Of a stretch of DNA of 64,000 bases, positions 1-8,788 are shown one piece after another (positions within the stretch are counted from its first letter, which is position 1; every line of letters begins with the position of its first letter). The notes beneath the pieces are model-generated. The model searched no databases and was not told where the DNA came from. It worked only from the letters and a program-made list of their open reading frames with translations. The position numbers were made by a program, and so were the translations under genes. This DNA is from Sphingobium sp. JS3065 (GTDB taxonomy: Bacteria > Pseudomonadota > Alphaproteobacteria > Sphingomonadales > Sphingomonadaceae), in NCBI RefSeq assembly GCF_026427355.1, contig NZ_CP102664.1, positions 2,232,001 to 2,296,000 of the forward strand, in the 5' to 3' direction.

Positions 1-143
1 ACGCGGCGCTGGATATCCCGCTGGGCGTGCAGGCGATGTTGTGGCCTGGGCTGGCGATCCTGCTGGCGGTGGCGATGATCCAGCCAGCCAAGGCGGCGGT
101 CATCGCCTTTCAATGGAGCCGCCGGATGGACGGGTTCCGCTGA
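1..143 (+). CDS. DUF983 family membrane protein, C-terminal fragment
   Basis: The reading frame is open from base 3 and stops with TGA at 141-143, giving 46 visible residues. They contain a hydrophobic segment (QAMLWPGLAILLAVAMI) followed by QPAKAAVIAFQWSRRMDGF. An ending of the form PxKxxxxxxQWxxRMxGF is characteristic of DUF983 proteins, small inner-membrane proteins of unknown function found beside cytochrome oxidase and other alphaproteobacterial genes. The start and most of the gene lie outside the window. The stop is 3 bases from the end of the convergent thioesterase gene. The family call rests on the C-terminus only. Confidence 0.6.
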   Translation, partial: AALDIPLGVQAMLWPGLAILLAVAMIQPAKAAVIAFQWSRRMDGFR

Positions 144-146
144 GCC

Positions 147-584
147 TTATTCGGGGCGGATGATGAAGTTACGCTCCATCGACTCGCGCAACGTCTCATC
201 GATGCTGCGGCGGCCTTCCGAGCCATGGGTGACGACCGTCGTGTCGCAGGTGGCGACGCACGCGCCCTTCTGAAAGCCGGCCGAACTGATCGTCCAGCTC
301 GTGCGGCCGATATGGCCGATCGCGCAATGCACTTCGAACGGATAGGGAAAGTGCGATTCCTCCACGAAGTTGAGGTTCACATTGGCGACCAGCCAGCGCA
401 CGCCCTGTTCCTGCGGGTGGCGGCCGAGATGATGGTGGAAACGGATGCGGGCGGTTTCGAAAATCCCGGAGATCGCCACATTGTTGACATGGCCCATCGT
501 GTCGATGTCCTGGAAGCGGGTGTCGATGCTGGTGACGAAACGATAAGCGTCCGGGCGAAGGCGCCAGGATTCGGGTTTGGCCAT
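147..584 (-). CDS. Acyl-CoA thioesterase, 4HBT hotdog family
   Basis: A 145-residue protein of normal length for a single hotdog-fold thioesterase. The segment RFQDIDTMGHVNN (about residues 23-35) is the 4HBT signature, in which the Asp and the GHVNN loop form the active site for acyl-CoA thioester hydrolysis. No signal peptide or membrane segment is seen, so it should be cytoplasmic. It is a single gene converging with the DUF983 gene. The substrate cannot be told from the sequence: YbgC-like and FcbC-like members share this motif. Confidence 0.75.
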   Translation of the reverse strand: MAKPESWRLRPDAYRFVTSIDTRFQDIDTMGHVNNVAISGIFETARIRFHHHLGRHPQEQGVRWLVANVNLNFVEESHFPYPFEVHCAIGHIGRTSWTISSAGFQKGACVATCDTTVVTHGSEGRRSIDETLRESMERNFIIRPE

Positions 585-782
585 GTCCTGCTTTCCATAT
601 GTCCTGTTTGCCCTACGCTCTTAAGCGCTCGCGGCGGGGATGCAATCTTCCGGTTGAAATTGGTCGAACTGCGACCTTTTTGACACAGGCGCGAAGACGA
701 TCATTTGGGCCGGTAACGGATCGTTCCCAAGGGCGGCGGTGGACTTCGGCGCAGTTGCAGCATAGTTTCCCGGACCGGTTTC

Positions 783-2030
783 ATGGACGGGGTTTTCATG
801 CAACGCTATAGTCGGACCGCCATTTTCCTGCATTGGACCATCGCCGCCCTGCTGGCCTTCCAGATCGCCGTCGGATGGGCGCTGGAGGATCTGGGCGCAC
901 GCGGTTTCGCCTTGTTCCAATTGCACAAGTCGATCGGCATCTCCATCCTGGCGCTGACGCTGGCGCGCATCGTCCTGCGCTATTGGAAGCCGCGTCCGGC
1001 GTCCGTCGAGGGCGGCTGGCAAGGCGCGCTGGCAAACGCCGTGCACGCCGGTCTCTATGTCTTCATGCTGGGCGCGCCGCTGACGGGGTGGGCGCTGGTG
1101 TCGACCGCGAAGGTGAAGGTGCCGACGCTGATCTTCCGCGCCATCCCCCTGCCCCATCTGCCCCTGCCGATGAGCGTCGGCGATACCGCCCATGGTGCGC
1201 ATGAGATACTGGCCTGGATCGGCGTCGCCTTGTTCGCCCTGCACGTCGCGGGGGCGCTGCGGCATCATTTCCTGATGGGCGACGGGCTGTTGTGGCGCAT
1301 GATGCCCGCGCGTTCGCCGGCATTGCTGGCGGCCTTGCCCGCGCTGGTCGCGGCGGGGTTCCTGCTGGGGCGCGTCATCCTGCCCGCCCCGGCGCCCAAA
1401 GCCGCCGCCGCCGCAGTCGTACCCGCCGCCGTGGAGGAGGAAGCGCCCGCCAATGTCGCCGAGCCCGCCGGCAATGCCGCCAACGCAGCGGTCCCGGCCA
1501 GCGCGGACAATGCGGCCGCGGCCGAGGAACCCGTGGGGCCGCCGCCTTCCTGGGCGGTGCGGCCGGGCGGCAATATCGGCTTTTCGGTGGGCAATAGCGG
1601 CGAGACGATCAGCGGCGGCTTTTCGAAATGGACGGCGAAGATCGCGATGGACCCGGACCATCCGGACAGCGCCGACATCCGCGTGGAGATCGATCTGGCG
1701 AGCGCCAGCGTCGGCGACAGCTACAAGGACGGCATGCTGACCGGAGACGAATTCTTTGGCGTGGCGGCCCATCCCAGGGCGGTCTTCACCGCCAAGGGCG
1801 CGGAAAAGACGGGCGCGAACAGCTATCGCGCCGCGGGCACGCTGACGCTGAAGGGCGTGAGCAAGCCGCAGAGCATCCGTTTCACCCTGTCCGGCACGGG
1901 CAAGGCGCGGAAGGTTTCGGGATCGGCCACCATCGCCCGCGCCTCCTATGGCGTCGGCAATGGGGAGAGCAGCGGGGGACTGGACCCCAAAGTGGCGGTC
2001 AGCTTCGATTTCAATGCCGTGACGGAATGA
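783..2030 (+). CDS. Cytochrome b561 - YceI domain fusion protein
   Basis: A 415-residue two-domain protein. Residues about 6-195 form a four-helix cytochrome b561 domain (YSRTAIFLHW at the start; histidines in HWT, LHKS, HGAHE and LHVAGALRHH are candidate heme b ligands). A low-complexity Ala/Pro linker (about 196-240) leads to a YceI-like lipocalin-type beta-barrel (about 245-415, NIGFSVGN through SFDFNAV). In bacteria these domains are usually encoded separately, often side by side. The b561 part should move electrons in the inner membrane, and the YceI part should lie in the periplasm and bind an isoprenoid or similar lipid. The ATG at 798 (MQRYSRTAI) is an equally good start. Confidence 0.8.
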   Translation: MDGVFMQRYSRTAIFLHWTIAALLAFQIAVGWALEDLGARGFALFQLHKSIGISILALTLARIVLRYWKPRPASVEGGWQGALANAVHAGLYVFMLGAPLTGWALVSTAKVKVPTLIFRAIPLPHLPLPMSVGDTAHGAHEILAWIGVALFALHVAGALRHHFLMGDGLLWRMMPARSPALLAALPALVAAGFLLGRVILPAPAPKAAAAAVVPAAVEEEAPANVAEPAGNAANAAVPASADNAAAAEEPVGPPPSWAVRPGGNIGFSVGNSGETISGGFSKWTAKIAMDPDHPDSADIRVEIDLASASVGDSYKDGMLTGDEFFGVAAHPRAVFTAKGAEKTGANSYRAAGTLTLKGVSKPQSIRFTLSGTGKARKVSGSATIARASYGVGNGESSGGLDPKVAVSFDFNAVTE

Positions 2031-2072
2031 TCGGCGGATAGATTTGCATCGGGACTTCTGCCAAAGCGAGTC

Positions 2073-3182
2073 ATGGACAGCAGAAAGTCGTCAGCCGCGC
2101 ATATAGAGGACGGGGTTTTCCTGGGCTTCGTCCTCATCGTCTCGATCGCCTTCGCGCTGGTGATCGAACCGTTTTTCGCCGCCATCCTGTGGGGCGTGAT
2201 CGCCGCCATATTGTTCGCGCCGGTCAACCAGGCGCTGCTGGATATGATGCCCCGGCGGCGAAACAGTTCGGCGGCCCTGACACTGCTGCTGATCATCGCG
2301 CTGGTGATCGTCCCCGCCTTCATCCTGGCCATGGCGCTGGTGCAGGAAGCGACGATCTTCACCGCCAAGGTGCAATCGGGCGAGATCAATTTCGCCCGCA
2401 TATTCGCGCAGTTCCAGGCGAGCCTGCCCGGCTGGGCGGCCGCCTTTCTGGAACGGCTGGGCATCACCAATTTCGCCGCGGTGCGCGAGATGCTGAGCGA
2501 GGGCATCGCGTCGAGCTTCCGCACGGTGGCGACGCAGGCGCTGCAGATCGGGCAGAGCGCGTTCAGCTTCCTGATGGCGCTGGGCGTGATGCTCTATCTG
2601 ACCTTCTTCCTGCTGCGCGACGGGCCGCTGCTGGCGGCGATGGTGGACCGGGCGGCGCCGATGCGCACCACCTATCGCCAGGCGCTGATGCGGCAGTTCG
2701 TCATCGTCACCCGCGCCACCATCAAGGGCAGCATCGTCGTCGCCATCGTGCAGGGGGTGATCGGCGGCATGGTGTTCTGGGCGCTGGGGTTGCCGGGGGC
2801 GTTGCTGTGGGGCGTGCTGATGGGCGCGTTCTCGCTGATCCCGGCGGTCGGGACGGGGCTGGTCTGGGTGCCTGTCGCAATCTATCTGTTCGTCACCGGG
2901 GCAGTGGTGGAAGGGCTGATCCTCGCCTTTTGCGGGATGTTCGTGATCGGGATGGTCGACAATATCCTGCGCCCGGTGCTGGTCGGGCGGGATACGCGGA
3001 TCCCCGACTATGTGGTGCTGATCACGACGCTGGGCGGGATCGATCTGTTCGGGTTCAACGGCATCGTCATCGGGCCGGTGATCGCGGCGCTGTTCATCGC
3101 GACCTGGAATATCGTGACGCGGATGCGGACCGGGGCCGATGGGCTGGAGGGGCCGCTGACGGAGAAGTCTTCCGGCGGTTGA
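2073..3182 (+). CDS. AI-2E family transporter (UPF0118/TqsA-PerM type)
   Basis: A 369-residue polytopic membrane protein with paired N-terminal helices (GVFLGFVLIVSIAFALVIEP and following), a soluble middle segment and a C-terminal helix bundle containing GLPGALLWGVLMGAFSLIPAVGTG. The GxFSLIPxxG pattern is the best-known signature of the AI-2E exporter family. Members are permeases for autoinducer-2 or, in other cases, Na+/H+ exchange or peptidoglycan-related export, so the substrate is not settled. It follows the b561-YceI gene by 42 bases on the same strand. It converges with the ABC-F gene across a short hairpin. Confidence 0.85.
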   Translation: MDSRKSSAAHIEDGVFLGFVLIVSIAFALVIEPFFAAILWGVIAAILFAPVNQALLDMMPRRRNSSAALTLLLIIALVIVPAFILAMALVQEATIFTAKVQSGEINFARIFAQFQASLPGWAAAFLERLGITNFAAVREMLSEGIASSFRTVATQALQIGQSAFSFLMALGVMLYLTFFLLRDGPLLAAMVDRAAPMRTTYRQALMRQFVIVTRATIKGSIVVAIVQGVIGGMVFWALGLPGALLWGVLMGAFSLIPAVGTGLVWVPVAIYLFVTGAVVEGLILAFCGMFVIGMVDNILRPVLVGRDTRIPDYVVLITTLGGIDLFGFNGIVIGPVIAALFIATWNIVTRMRTGADGLEGPLTEKSSGG

Positions 3183-3190
3183 ACCGCCGG
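3172..3190. terminator. Hairpin between convergent genes
   Basis: CCGGCGG and CCGCCGG pair across a TTGAA loop and overlap the stop codon of the permease gene. There is no U-run on either side, so it may be a weak bidirectional terminator or only an mRNA 3'-end stabiliser. Confidence 0.35.
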
Positions 3191-3212
3191 TTCGACGATA
3201 TGCTTCAGGCCC

Positions 3213-5093
3213 CTATATTTCCTCCAGAGCCGCGCTCGCCTCCATCCAGACTTCTTCCGCCGCTTCCAGTTTCTTTTCCAGGTCGGCGCGCTTCACCATC
3301 AGTTCGGTCATGGTCATCTTCGCCTCCGCCCCGGTGACGGATTTGGGGTCGAACAGCGCCTGGTCGATGCGGCTGCGTTCGGCGTTCAGCGCCGCCATTT
3401 CCCTTTCGGCCTTGCTGACGGCGTTCTTCGCCGCCTTCTGCTTTTCGCGCCATTGCGCGGCGTTGCGCTTTTCCGCCTTGCGGTCGGCCTTGGGCGCGTC
3501 GCCGCCTGAACCGCCGTTGCCGCCATTGCCGTCGGCCTTGCGCAGGATGATGTCGGTATAATCCTCCAGGCTGCCGTCGAAGGGCTGCGCGGTGCCGTTG
3601 TCGACCAGCACCAGCCGGTCGGCCACCAGTTCGATCATGTGGCGGTCGTGGGATACGATCACCACCGCGCCGCTATAGTCGTTGAGCGCCTGCACCAGCG
3701 CCTCCCGGCTGTCGACGTCCAGATGGTTGGTCGGCTCGTCGAGGATCAGCAGATGCGGCGCGTCGCGGGTGATCAGCGCCAGCGCCAGCCGCGCCCTCTC
3801 CCCGCCGGACATGCTGCCGACCTTCTGCGTGGCGCGCTCGCCGGAGAAGCCGAAGCGGCCAAGCTGGCCGCGGACGGCGGCGGGGGTGGCGCCCTTCATC
3901 ACCCGGGTCATATGTTCGAGCGGCGTGTCGGTGACGTCCAGTTCCTCCACCTGATATTGGGTGAAATAGCCGACATTCATCTTGGCGGAGGCGTTCATCG
4001 CGCCTTCCATCGGCTTTAGCTGGGCGGCGATCAGGCGGGCGAGCGTGGTCTTGCCATTGCCGTTGCGGCCCAGCAGCGCCAGCCGGTCGTCCGGATCGAT
4101 GCGCAGGTTCACCCGGCGCAGGACCGGCGTGTCGTTATAGCCGACCGACGCCATGTCCATGGTGATGAGCGGCGGGCGCAGTTCGGGCGGGCTGGGAAAG
4201 CCGAAATGCAGCGTGGGGTCTTCGATGGCGGCGGCGATGGGCTGCATCCTCGCCAGCGCCTTGGCGCGGGACTGGGCCTGCTTCGCGGTGGAGGCGCGGG
4301 CCGAGTTGCGGGCGACATAGTCCTGCAACTTCTCCCGCTCCGCCTGCTGCTTGGCGCGGGCGGCCTCCTGCTGGGCGAGCCGTTCGGCGCGCTGGCGCTC
4401 GAAGGCGTCGTAGCCGCCGGGATAGAGCATGATCTTCCCGCCCTCCAGATGGAGGATATAGTCGACCACATTGTTGAGCAGGTCGCGTTCATGGCTGATG
4501 ACGACCACGGTGCCGCGATAGGCCTTCAGGAAATTCTCCAGCCACAGCGTCGCTTCAAGGTCGAGATGGTTCGACGGTTCGTCGAGCAGCAGCAGGTCGG
4601 GGTTGGAGAAAAGCAGCGAGGCCAGCGCCACGCGCATCTTCCAGCCGCCCGAATAGCTGTCGAGCGGACGGCCCTGCATCTCCTCGTCGAAGCCGAGACC
4701 CACCAGGATGCGCGCGGCGCGGGCGGGTGCGGTGTAGGCGTCGATGGCGTTCAGCCGTTCGTAGATATGGCCGAGGCGGTCGGGGTCTTCGGTATGCTCC
4801 GCCTCCGCCATCAGCGCGGCGCGTTCCTTGTCGGCGGCGAGGACGGTGTCGAAGGGGGTGGCGTTGCCCGATGGGGCCTCCTGCGCGATATAGCCCAGGC
4901 GCGTGTCGCGGGGCATGTCGCAACTGCCTTCATCGGGATCGAGCTGGCCGATCATCACCTTCATCAGCGTCGATTTGCCCGCGCCGTTGCGGCCGATCAG
5001 GCCCACGCGGCTGCGGGGCGGCAACGCGGCGCTGGCGCGGTCGATGATGGTGCGGCCGCCGAGGCGCACGGTGATCCCGTTCAGATTAAGCAT
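3213..5093 (-). CDS. ABC-F family ATP-binding protein (Uup/YheS-like)
   Basis: A 626-residue soluble protein with two ABC ATPase domains and no membrane segments. Walker A motifs are GRNGAGKST (about residues 34-42) and GRNGNGKTT (about 340). Signature motifs are YSGGWKMR and MSGGERAR, and Walker B motifs are LLLLDEPSNHLD and LLILDEPTNHLD. The domains are joined by a charged helical linker (about 235-285, the P-site tRNA-interaction motif in ABC-F proteins). The C-terminus is a charged coiled coil after a Gly/Asn-rich stretch. ABC-F proteins act on the ribosome E site as translation factors or antibiotic-protection proteins. Length and layout fit the housekeeping YheS/Uup type rather than a resistance protein. 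Confidence 0.85.
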   Translation of the reverse strand: MLNLNGITVRLGGRTIIDRASAALPPRSRVGLIGRNGAGKSTLMKVMIGQLDPDEGSCDMPRDTRLGYIAQEAPSGNATPFDTVLAADKERAALMAEAEHTEDPDRLGHIYERLNAIDAYTAPARAARILVGLGFDEEMQGRPLDSYSGGWKMRVALASLLFSNPDLLLLDEPSNHLDLEATLWLENFLKAYRGTVVVISHERDLLNNVVDYILHLEGGKIMLYPGGYDAFERQRAERLAQQEAARAKQQAEREKLQDYVARNSARASTAKQAQSRAKALARMQPIAAAIEDPTLHFGFPSPPELRPPLITMDMASVGYNDTPVLRRVNLRIDPDDRLALLGRNGNGKTTLARLIAAQLKPMEGAMNASAKMNVGYFTQYQVEELDVTDTPLEHMTRVMKGATPAAVRGQLGRFGFSGERATQKVGSMSGGERARLALALITRDAPHLLILDEPTNHLDVDSREALVQALNDYSGAVVIVSHDRHMIELVADRLVLVDNGTAQPFDGSLEDYTDIILRKADGNGGNGGSGGDAPKADRKAEKRNAAQWREKQKAAKNAVSKAEREMAALNAERSRIDQALFDPKSVTGAEAKMTMTELMVKRADLEKKLEAAEEVWMEASAALEEI

Positions 5094-5459
5094 GGAGGGG
5101 GCCTCTAGCAGAGCGGCAAGGCGTGGTGAAGGCGTCAGGGCGGAGTTTTGCAGCCGGTCCTGTGATTGCGAAGTTCACGGCGTCGTGGCTGACGCATTTG
5201 CGTAGATACGGACCGGTGGCGTGGATTTCGCAATAGGAGAATTTTTGCGAATTGGCGCCCGGACGATGCGGGGTGGAAAAGGTGGACGGTGGGAAAGAGC
5301 CGTGGGAGTGATGCCATGGGTTGGGGGGTGTAGGACAGGATTTTGCGCTGTGGCGCAGGCAGCTAGTAGAGGGGGTGTTCTTCTCTTCGGGAAAGAATGG
5401 GCTTCGACAGGCTCAGCCCGAACGGGACGGAGGTGGTCGTGATGAAACGCGCAAGGCCT
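5094..5459. other. Intergenic region upstream of the ABC-F gene
   Basis: 366 bases between the start of the ABC-F gene and the end of the GH3 gene, both on the minus strand. It should hold the ABC-F promoter, but no convincing -35/-10 pair stands out. The short frames here do not look coding. The only recognisable element is the repeat at 5398-5426. Confidence 0.5.
5398..5426. repeat. Sphingomonad REP-like repeat
   Basis: The core TTCGACAGGCTCAGCCCGAA is flanked by GGGCT/AGCCC arms that can form a small hairpin. This string and close variants are very common between genes in sphingomonad genomes. The single copy here is recognised from general knowledge, since a second copy was not found in the window. 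Confidence 0.5.
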
Positions 5460-7718
5460 CTACCCCTCCGCATAGAGGGTGAACGACCCCTTCAATCCCC
5501 CCACGCTCGACTGGCCGACCCACAGGTCGAACGCGCCCGGCTCCGCGATGATCCTGCTCCCGGCCCCCACAAATTGCAGGTCGGCGCGGGAGAGGGAGAA
5601 GCGGAGCGTCTTGCTCTCCCCCGGCGCCAGCGTGACGCGCTGGATGCGTTTGAGTTCGCGGATCGGACGGGTGCGGCTGGCCACGCGGTCGCGGATATAG
5701 AGCTGCACCACTTCGCTGCCCTTTCGGGGGCCCTTGTTGGTGAGGCGGGCGGTGACTTCGATGGCGCGGTCCCAGCGGAGCGCCGTGTCGGACAGCTTCA
5801 AATCCTCCAGCGCGAAATCGCTGTAGCTGAGGCCATGGCCGAAGGGAAAACGGGCGCTGTTGTCCGTCGTGGCGTAGCGGGAACGATATTCGGTGCGATT
5901 GTCGATCACCGGGCGGCCGGTCGACTTGCGGTCGTAGAAGAAAGGTTCCTGCCCGGATTCCCAGGGAAAGCTGACCGGCAGCTTGGCGGAGGGATTGTCC
6001 TTGCCGAACAGGATGTCGGCGATGGCATGGCCGGATTCCGATCCAAGGAACCATGTGGCGAGGATCGCCTGCGCATTCGCCACGCCGTCATGCAGCGCCA
6101 GGGCGCGGCCATGGCGCAGCAGGACGATGACGGGCTTGCCAGTGGCGGCTACGGCGTCGGCCAGCGCCTGCTGCACGACGGGAATTTCTATGGCGGTGCG
6201 CGATTGCGCCTCCCCCGACATGTCCTGCGATTCCCCCAGGGCGAGGATGACGACATCCGCCGCCTTCGCCGTTTCCACCGCCTGGGCGACGCCGCCGTCA
6301 ATGGGGGTCAGGATGCCGCTGCCCGGCGCGATGCGCAATTTGCCGGGGTCCGGCATGGCGGCGCGCAGGCCGGTGGCGATGTCGACGCCCTTGCCCTTGT
6401 CGCCGTAAAAGGCCCAGGGGCCATAGACATTCATGGTGTCTTCGCCGAAGGGACCGATGAGGGCGATGGTCTGGCGCTTGTCCGGATCGAGCGGCAGGAT
6501 GCCGTTATTCTGGAGCAGCACGATGGAACGGGCACCGGCCTCGCGGGCGAGGGCGCGGTGCGCTGGCGTGAAGATGCGCGTCTTTTCCGCTTCCTCATCG
6601 AGTGAACGATAGGGATTGTCGAACAGGCCGATAGCGGTCTTCACATAGAGGATGCGGCGGACGGCGACGTCGACCGTCTCCATCGGCACCGCGCCGCTCT
6701 TCACCAGATCGGGGATGTGGCGAATATAAAGCCCGCTCTGCATCGACATGTCGACGCCCGCCAATATGGCTAGGCGGGTGGCGTCGCGTTCATCCTCCGC
6801 ATAGCCATGGGCGATCAATTCCTCGTCGGCGGTATAGTCGGAGAAGACGAAGCCGCGAAACTTCATCTCGCCGCGCAGCAGGTCGGTGAGCAGGTCGCGG
6901 TCGGCGGTGGCGGGGACGCCGTTGATCTCGCTGAAGGCGGCCATGGTGGTGAGCGCCCCCGCCGCGAAGGCCGAACCGAAGGGGGGCAGATGGGTTTCGC
7001 GCAGCGTCTCGTCGCTGATGTCGACGCTGCCATATTCGAGGCCGCCCGCGACCGCGCCATAGGCCGCGAAATGCTTGGGACAGGCGAGCAGGCTGTCGTC
7101 GCGGCGCAGGTCGCGCCCCTGGAAGCCGCGCACGCGGGCGGCAGCGAACAGACCGCCGAGCGTGACATCCTCCCCCGCCCCCTCGACCACCCGACCCCAG
7201 CGCTGGTCGCGGGCGACGTCGACCATCGGCGCGAAGGTCAGGTGCAGGCCCGCCGCCGTCGCCTCGACCGCCATGGCGCGGGCGATGCGTTCGGCCAGCG
7301 ACGGATCGAAACTGGCCGATTCGCCCAACGTCACGGGGAAGATGGTCTTGAGGCCGTGGATCACGTCTCCCGCGAACAGCAGGGGGATGCCGAGACGGCT
7401 TTGTTTGAGCGCGATATCCTGGGCGCGCCGCGCGCCCGCCACGCCGATGCCGTTGAACAGGCAGCCGACACGGCCCTTGCGGATTTCGCCCGCCAGATCC
7501 CTCTCATTCTGGATGCCGACCTGCGGATTGGGCGGGTTATAGGGCCGGAAACTGTCGGCCAGGCAGGTCATCTGGCCCGCCTTCTCCTCTATGGTCATGC
7601 GGGCGATGAGGTCGTCGACCCGCTCCACCTCGCTCGCCGCGAAGGCGCGGCGGGGGAGCGGGAGCGTGAGGATGCCCGCAAGGGCGGCAGTCAGGACGGC
7701 GCGGCGGTCGATGGTCAT
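5460..7718 (-). CDS. bglX: Exported glycoside hydrolase family 3 beta-glucosidase
   Basis: A 752-residue GH3 enzyme started at MTIDRRAVLTAAL (7718), because this gives a signal peptide with a twin-arginine-like DRRAVL and an Ala-rich cleavage region (RRAFAAS). A frame extending to 7814 adds 32 implausible residues. Order: GH3 N-terminal TIM barrel (about 35-340) with KHFAAYG and FVFSDYTAD, where Asp294 is the likely nucleophile; GH3 C-terminal alpha/beta domain (about 375-590, IVLLQNNGILPL); and a fibronectin-III-like domain (about 650-745). This is the usual periplasmic BglX layout, releasing glucose from beta-linked oligosaccharides. The next feature on its 5' side is the attL junction of the prophage. 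Confidence 0.85.
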   Translation of the reverse strand: MTIDRRAVLTAALAGILTLPLPRRAFAASEVERVDDLIARMTIEEKAGQMTCLADSFRPYNPPNPQVGIQNERDLAGEIRKGRVGCLFNGIGVAGARRAQDIALKQSRLGIPLLFAGDVIHGLKTIFPVTLGESASFDPSLAERIARAMAVEATAAGLHLTFAPMVDVARDQRWGRVVEGAGEDVTLGGLFAAARVRGFQGRDLRRDDSLLACPKHFAAYGAVAGGLEYGSVDISDETLRETHLPPFGSAFAAGALTTMAAFSEINGVPATADRDLLTDLLRGEMKFRGFVFSDYTADEELIAHGYAEDERDATRLAILAGVDMSMQSGLYIRHIPDLVKSGAVPMETVDVAVRRILYVKTAIGLFDNPYRSLDEEAEKTRIFTPAHRALAREAGARSIVLLQNNGILPLDPDKRQTIALIGPFGEDTMNVYGPWAFYGDKGKGVDIATGLRAAMPDPGKLRIAPGSGILTPIDGGVAQAVETAKAADVVILALGESQDMSGEAQSRTAIEIPVVQQALADAVAATGKPVIVLLRHGRALALHDGVANAQAILATWFLGSESGHAIADILFGKDNPSAKLPVSFPWESGQEPFFYDRKSTGRPVIDNRTEYRSRYATTDNSARFPFGHGLSYSDFALEDLKLSDTALRWDRAIEVTARLTNKGPRKGSEVVQLYIRDRVASRTRPIRELKRIQRVTLAPGESKTLRFSLSRADLQFVGAGSRIIAEPGAFDLWVGQSSVGGLKGSFTLYAEG

Positions 7719-7832
7719 CGGGGGAAGTGTAGCAGATGTCGGATGAACCGCACTTATCCCGTCAACGCGCGCATGCAACCGGCGGAGAGATGGGCGGAGC
7801 CGTGGGGCCGACAATCCGGCCGGAGGGCGACG

Positions 7833-7847
7833 ATGGTGGACAGGGCT
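7833..7847. repeat. attL core (15-bp direct repeat)
   Basis: ATGGTGGACAGGGCT matches 53300-53314 exactly, and the flanks diverge at once on both sides. The left copy is a fragment of the tRNA-Tyr 3' end, including the complement of CCA, left behind at the far junction. Host sequence leading from the GH3 gene lies to its left and phage sequence to its right. Confidence 0.85.
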
Positions 7848-7909
7848 TCTATTAAACTAGAGCCAAAAATCAACGGTTTTCTGCGCCTCTCAGAAACCCC
7901 GCTTTTTCC

Positions 7910-7930
7910 GATACCCCCAAGGATACCCCC
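7910..7930. other. Putative integrase arm-type binding sites, left end
   Basis: Two direct copies of GATACCCCC, 11 bases apart start to start, lie between attL and the alpA stop codon. The same doublet occurs beside the integrase start at 53164-53183. Paired short repeats near both att sites are what tyrosine-integrase arm sites look like. The role is inferred. Confidence 0.5.
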
Positions 7931-8154
7931 TAAGCTGCCTTGCTTGCCTGCGGCTGGCAGCCAGCGATCCACGTTTCGATTTCCGATTCGCGCCACGCCA
8001 CGATACCACCGCCCAGCTCGACCGGCTTCGGGAATGTGCCAGCCGCCATCCGCTTGTAGATGGTCGCCCGGCCGAGGGGCACGCGGTCCTGCACCTGACG
8101 GATGCGCAGCAGGCGCTCGTGGCGCGCGACGGGGGTTTCGGTTTCGTCAGTCAT
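7930..8154 (-). CDS. AlpA-family HTH protein, probable excisionase
   Basis: A 74-residue protein with LLRIRQVQDRVPLGRATIYKRMAAGTFPKPVELGG, the winged-helix/MerR-like HTH of AlpA/Xis proteins, followed by VAWRESEIETWI, the usual AlpA C-terminal motif. The ATG at 8154 overlaps the stop of the upstream gene by 8 bases. It is the last gene of the leftward operon and lies next to attL, so its probable job is to direct excision. That would make excision depend on relief of CI repression of the distant leftward promoter. The frame continues upstream to 8307 with unlikely sequence, which was left out. Confidence 0.8.
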   Translation of the reverse strand: MTDETETPVARHERLLRIRQVQDRVPLGRATIYKRMAAGTFPKPVELGGGIVAWRESEIETWIAGCQPQASKAA

Positions 8155-8440
8155 GCTCAGCCTGCCTTCCAAGATAATTGTCCATGTCGCGCTGCGCCTG
8201 GCGCGTTGCATCGCCCACGATCTTCTCCATCGCCTTCGCCAGCTCGATGTTGAGATATTCGAGGGCGGCCTTGTTGCCGTCGTGAGACGCCCCCCACTGG
8301 CTGACAATCCGCAGTTCAGCGTGCTTGATGAGGTCCGGCTGTTTGAGCCATGTCAGCGCTTTGATCGCCCGCTCGCCATTCCACAGCCGATGCTGGAGAT
8401 TGGTCGCCCTCTTCGCCGCTTCGTCGATGCGTAGCGTCAT
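8147..8440 (-). CDS. Phage hypothetical protein (97 aa)
   Basis: Not recognised. A helical, charged protein (TLRIDEAAKRATNLQHRLWNG ... ELAKAMEKIVGDATRQAQRDMDNYLG) with no membrane segment. The start ATG at 8440 shares one base with the preceding TGA (TGATG). GGAGGG lies 9 bases upstream of it, and a GTG at 8443 is the alternative. It is translationally coupled on both sides in the leftward early operon. Confidence 0.6.
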   Translation of the reverse strand: MTLRIDEAAKRATNLQHRLWNGERAIKALTWLKQPDLIKHAELRIVSQWGASHDGNKAALEYLNIELAKAMEKIVGDATRQAQRDMDNYLGRQAEHD

Positions 8441-8673
8441 CACGGCTGCCCTCCGGCGCTAATCGCCGCAGGACGCGCATCGGCCTCCAAGCTCTTCCGC
8501 GCGTTGATGACGAGGCGGACGCCGTTCATGTACTGCTTCGCCAGCAGAGCGCGGGCCTGCGCATCCTTGATGCTGATCCGGCCAGCCCGAAGCGCCACAA
8601 GGTCATCGGCGATGCCTTTGACGATCATGTCCAGGCTGTAGCGATCACCAATGTCAGTGGGTGCGTCTTGCAC
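8440..8673 (-). CDS. Phage hypothetical protein (77 aa)
   Basis: Not recognised; an acidic helical protein (DIGDRYSLDMIVKGIADDLVALRAGRISIKDAQARALLAKQYMNGV). GTG at 8673 is chosen because AAGGAG sits 7 bases before it. A TTG at 8679 would leave only 2 bases. The block ISIKDAQARALLAKQYMNGVRLV resembles small phage proteins of unknown role seen in leftward operons. Confidence 0.55.
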   Translation of the reverse strand: MQDAPTDIGDRYSLDMIVKGIADDLVALRAGRISIKDAQARALLAKQYMNGVRLVINARKSLEADARPAAISAGGQP

Positions 8674-8734
8674 GCTCAATCTCCTTATCCATGGCGCGCA
8701 GCAACGCGTAAGCCACTCGAAATCCGGTCCACAT
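8654..8734 (-). CDS. Possible small phage protein (26 aa)
   Basis: ATG at 8734 opens a 26-codon frame (MWTGFRVAYALLRAMDKEIERARRTH) that overlaps the start of the next gene by 20 bases. It fills the gap between two operon members and its composition is coding-like (amphipathic helix, charged tail). It is very short and has no strong ribosome-binding site, so it is only a candidate. Confidence 0.25.
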   Translation of the reverse strand: MWTGFRVAYALLRAMDKEIERARRTH

Positions 8735-8788
8735 CGAGACCGGCAGTTGGTGCGTCTGGAGCCTGTTCTGTCCGGCCCATGAGCACCG

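Noticed and set aside
5397-8177. Long plus-strand frames opposite the GH3 gene (5397-6605 and 6807-8177)
   Set aside because: Mirror frames of a GC-rich gene; low-complexity translations and one runs through attL.
8155-8307. Longer alpA start
   Set aside because: Overlaps the upstream gene in another frame; AlpA proteins begin near the HTH as in the chosen start.
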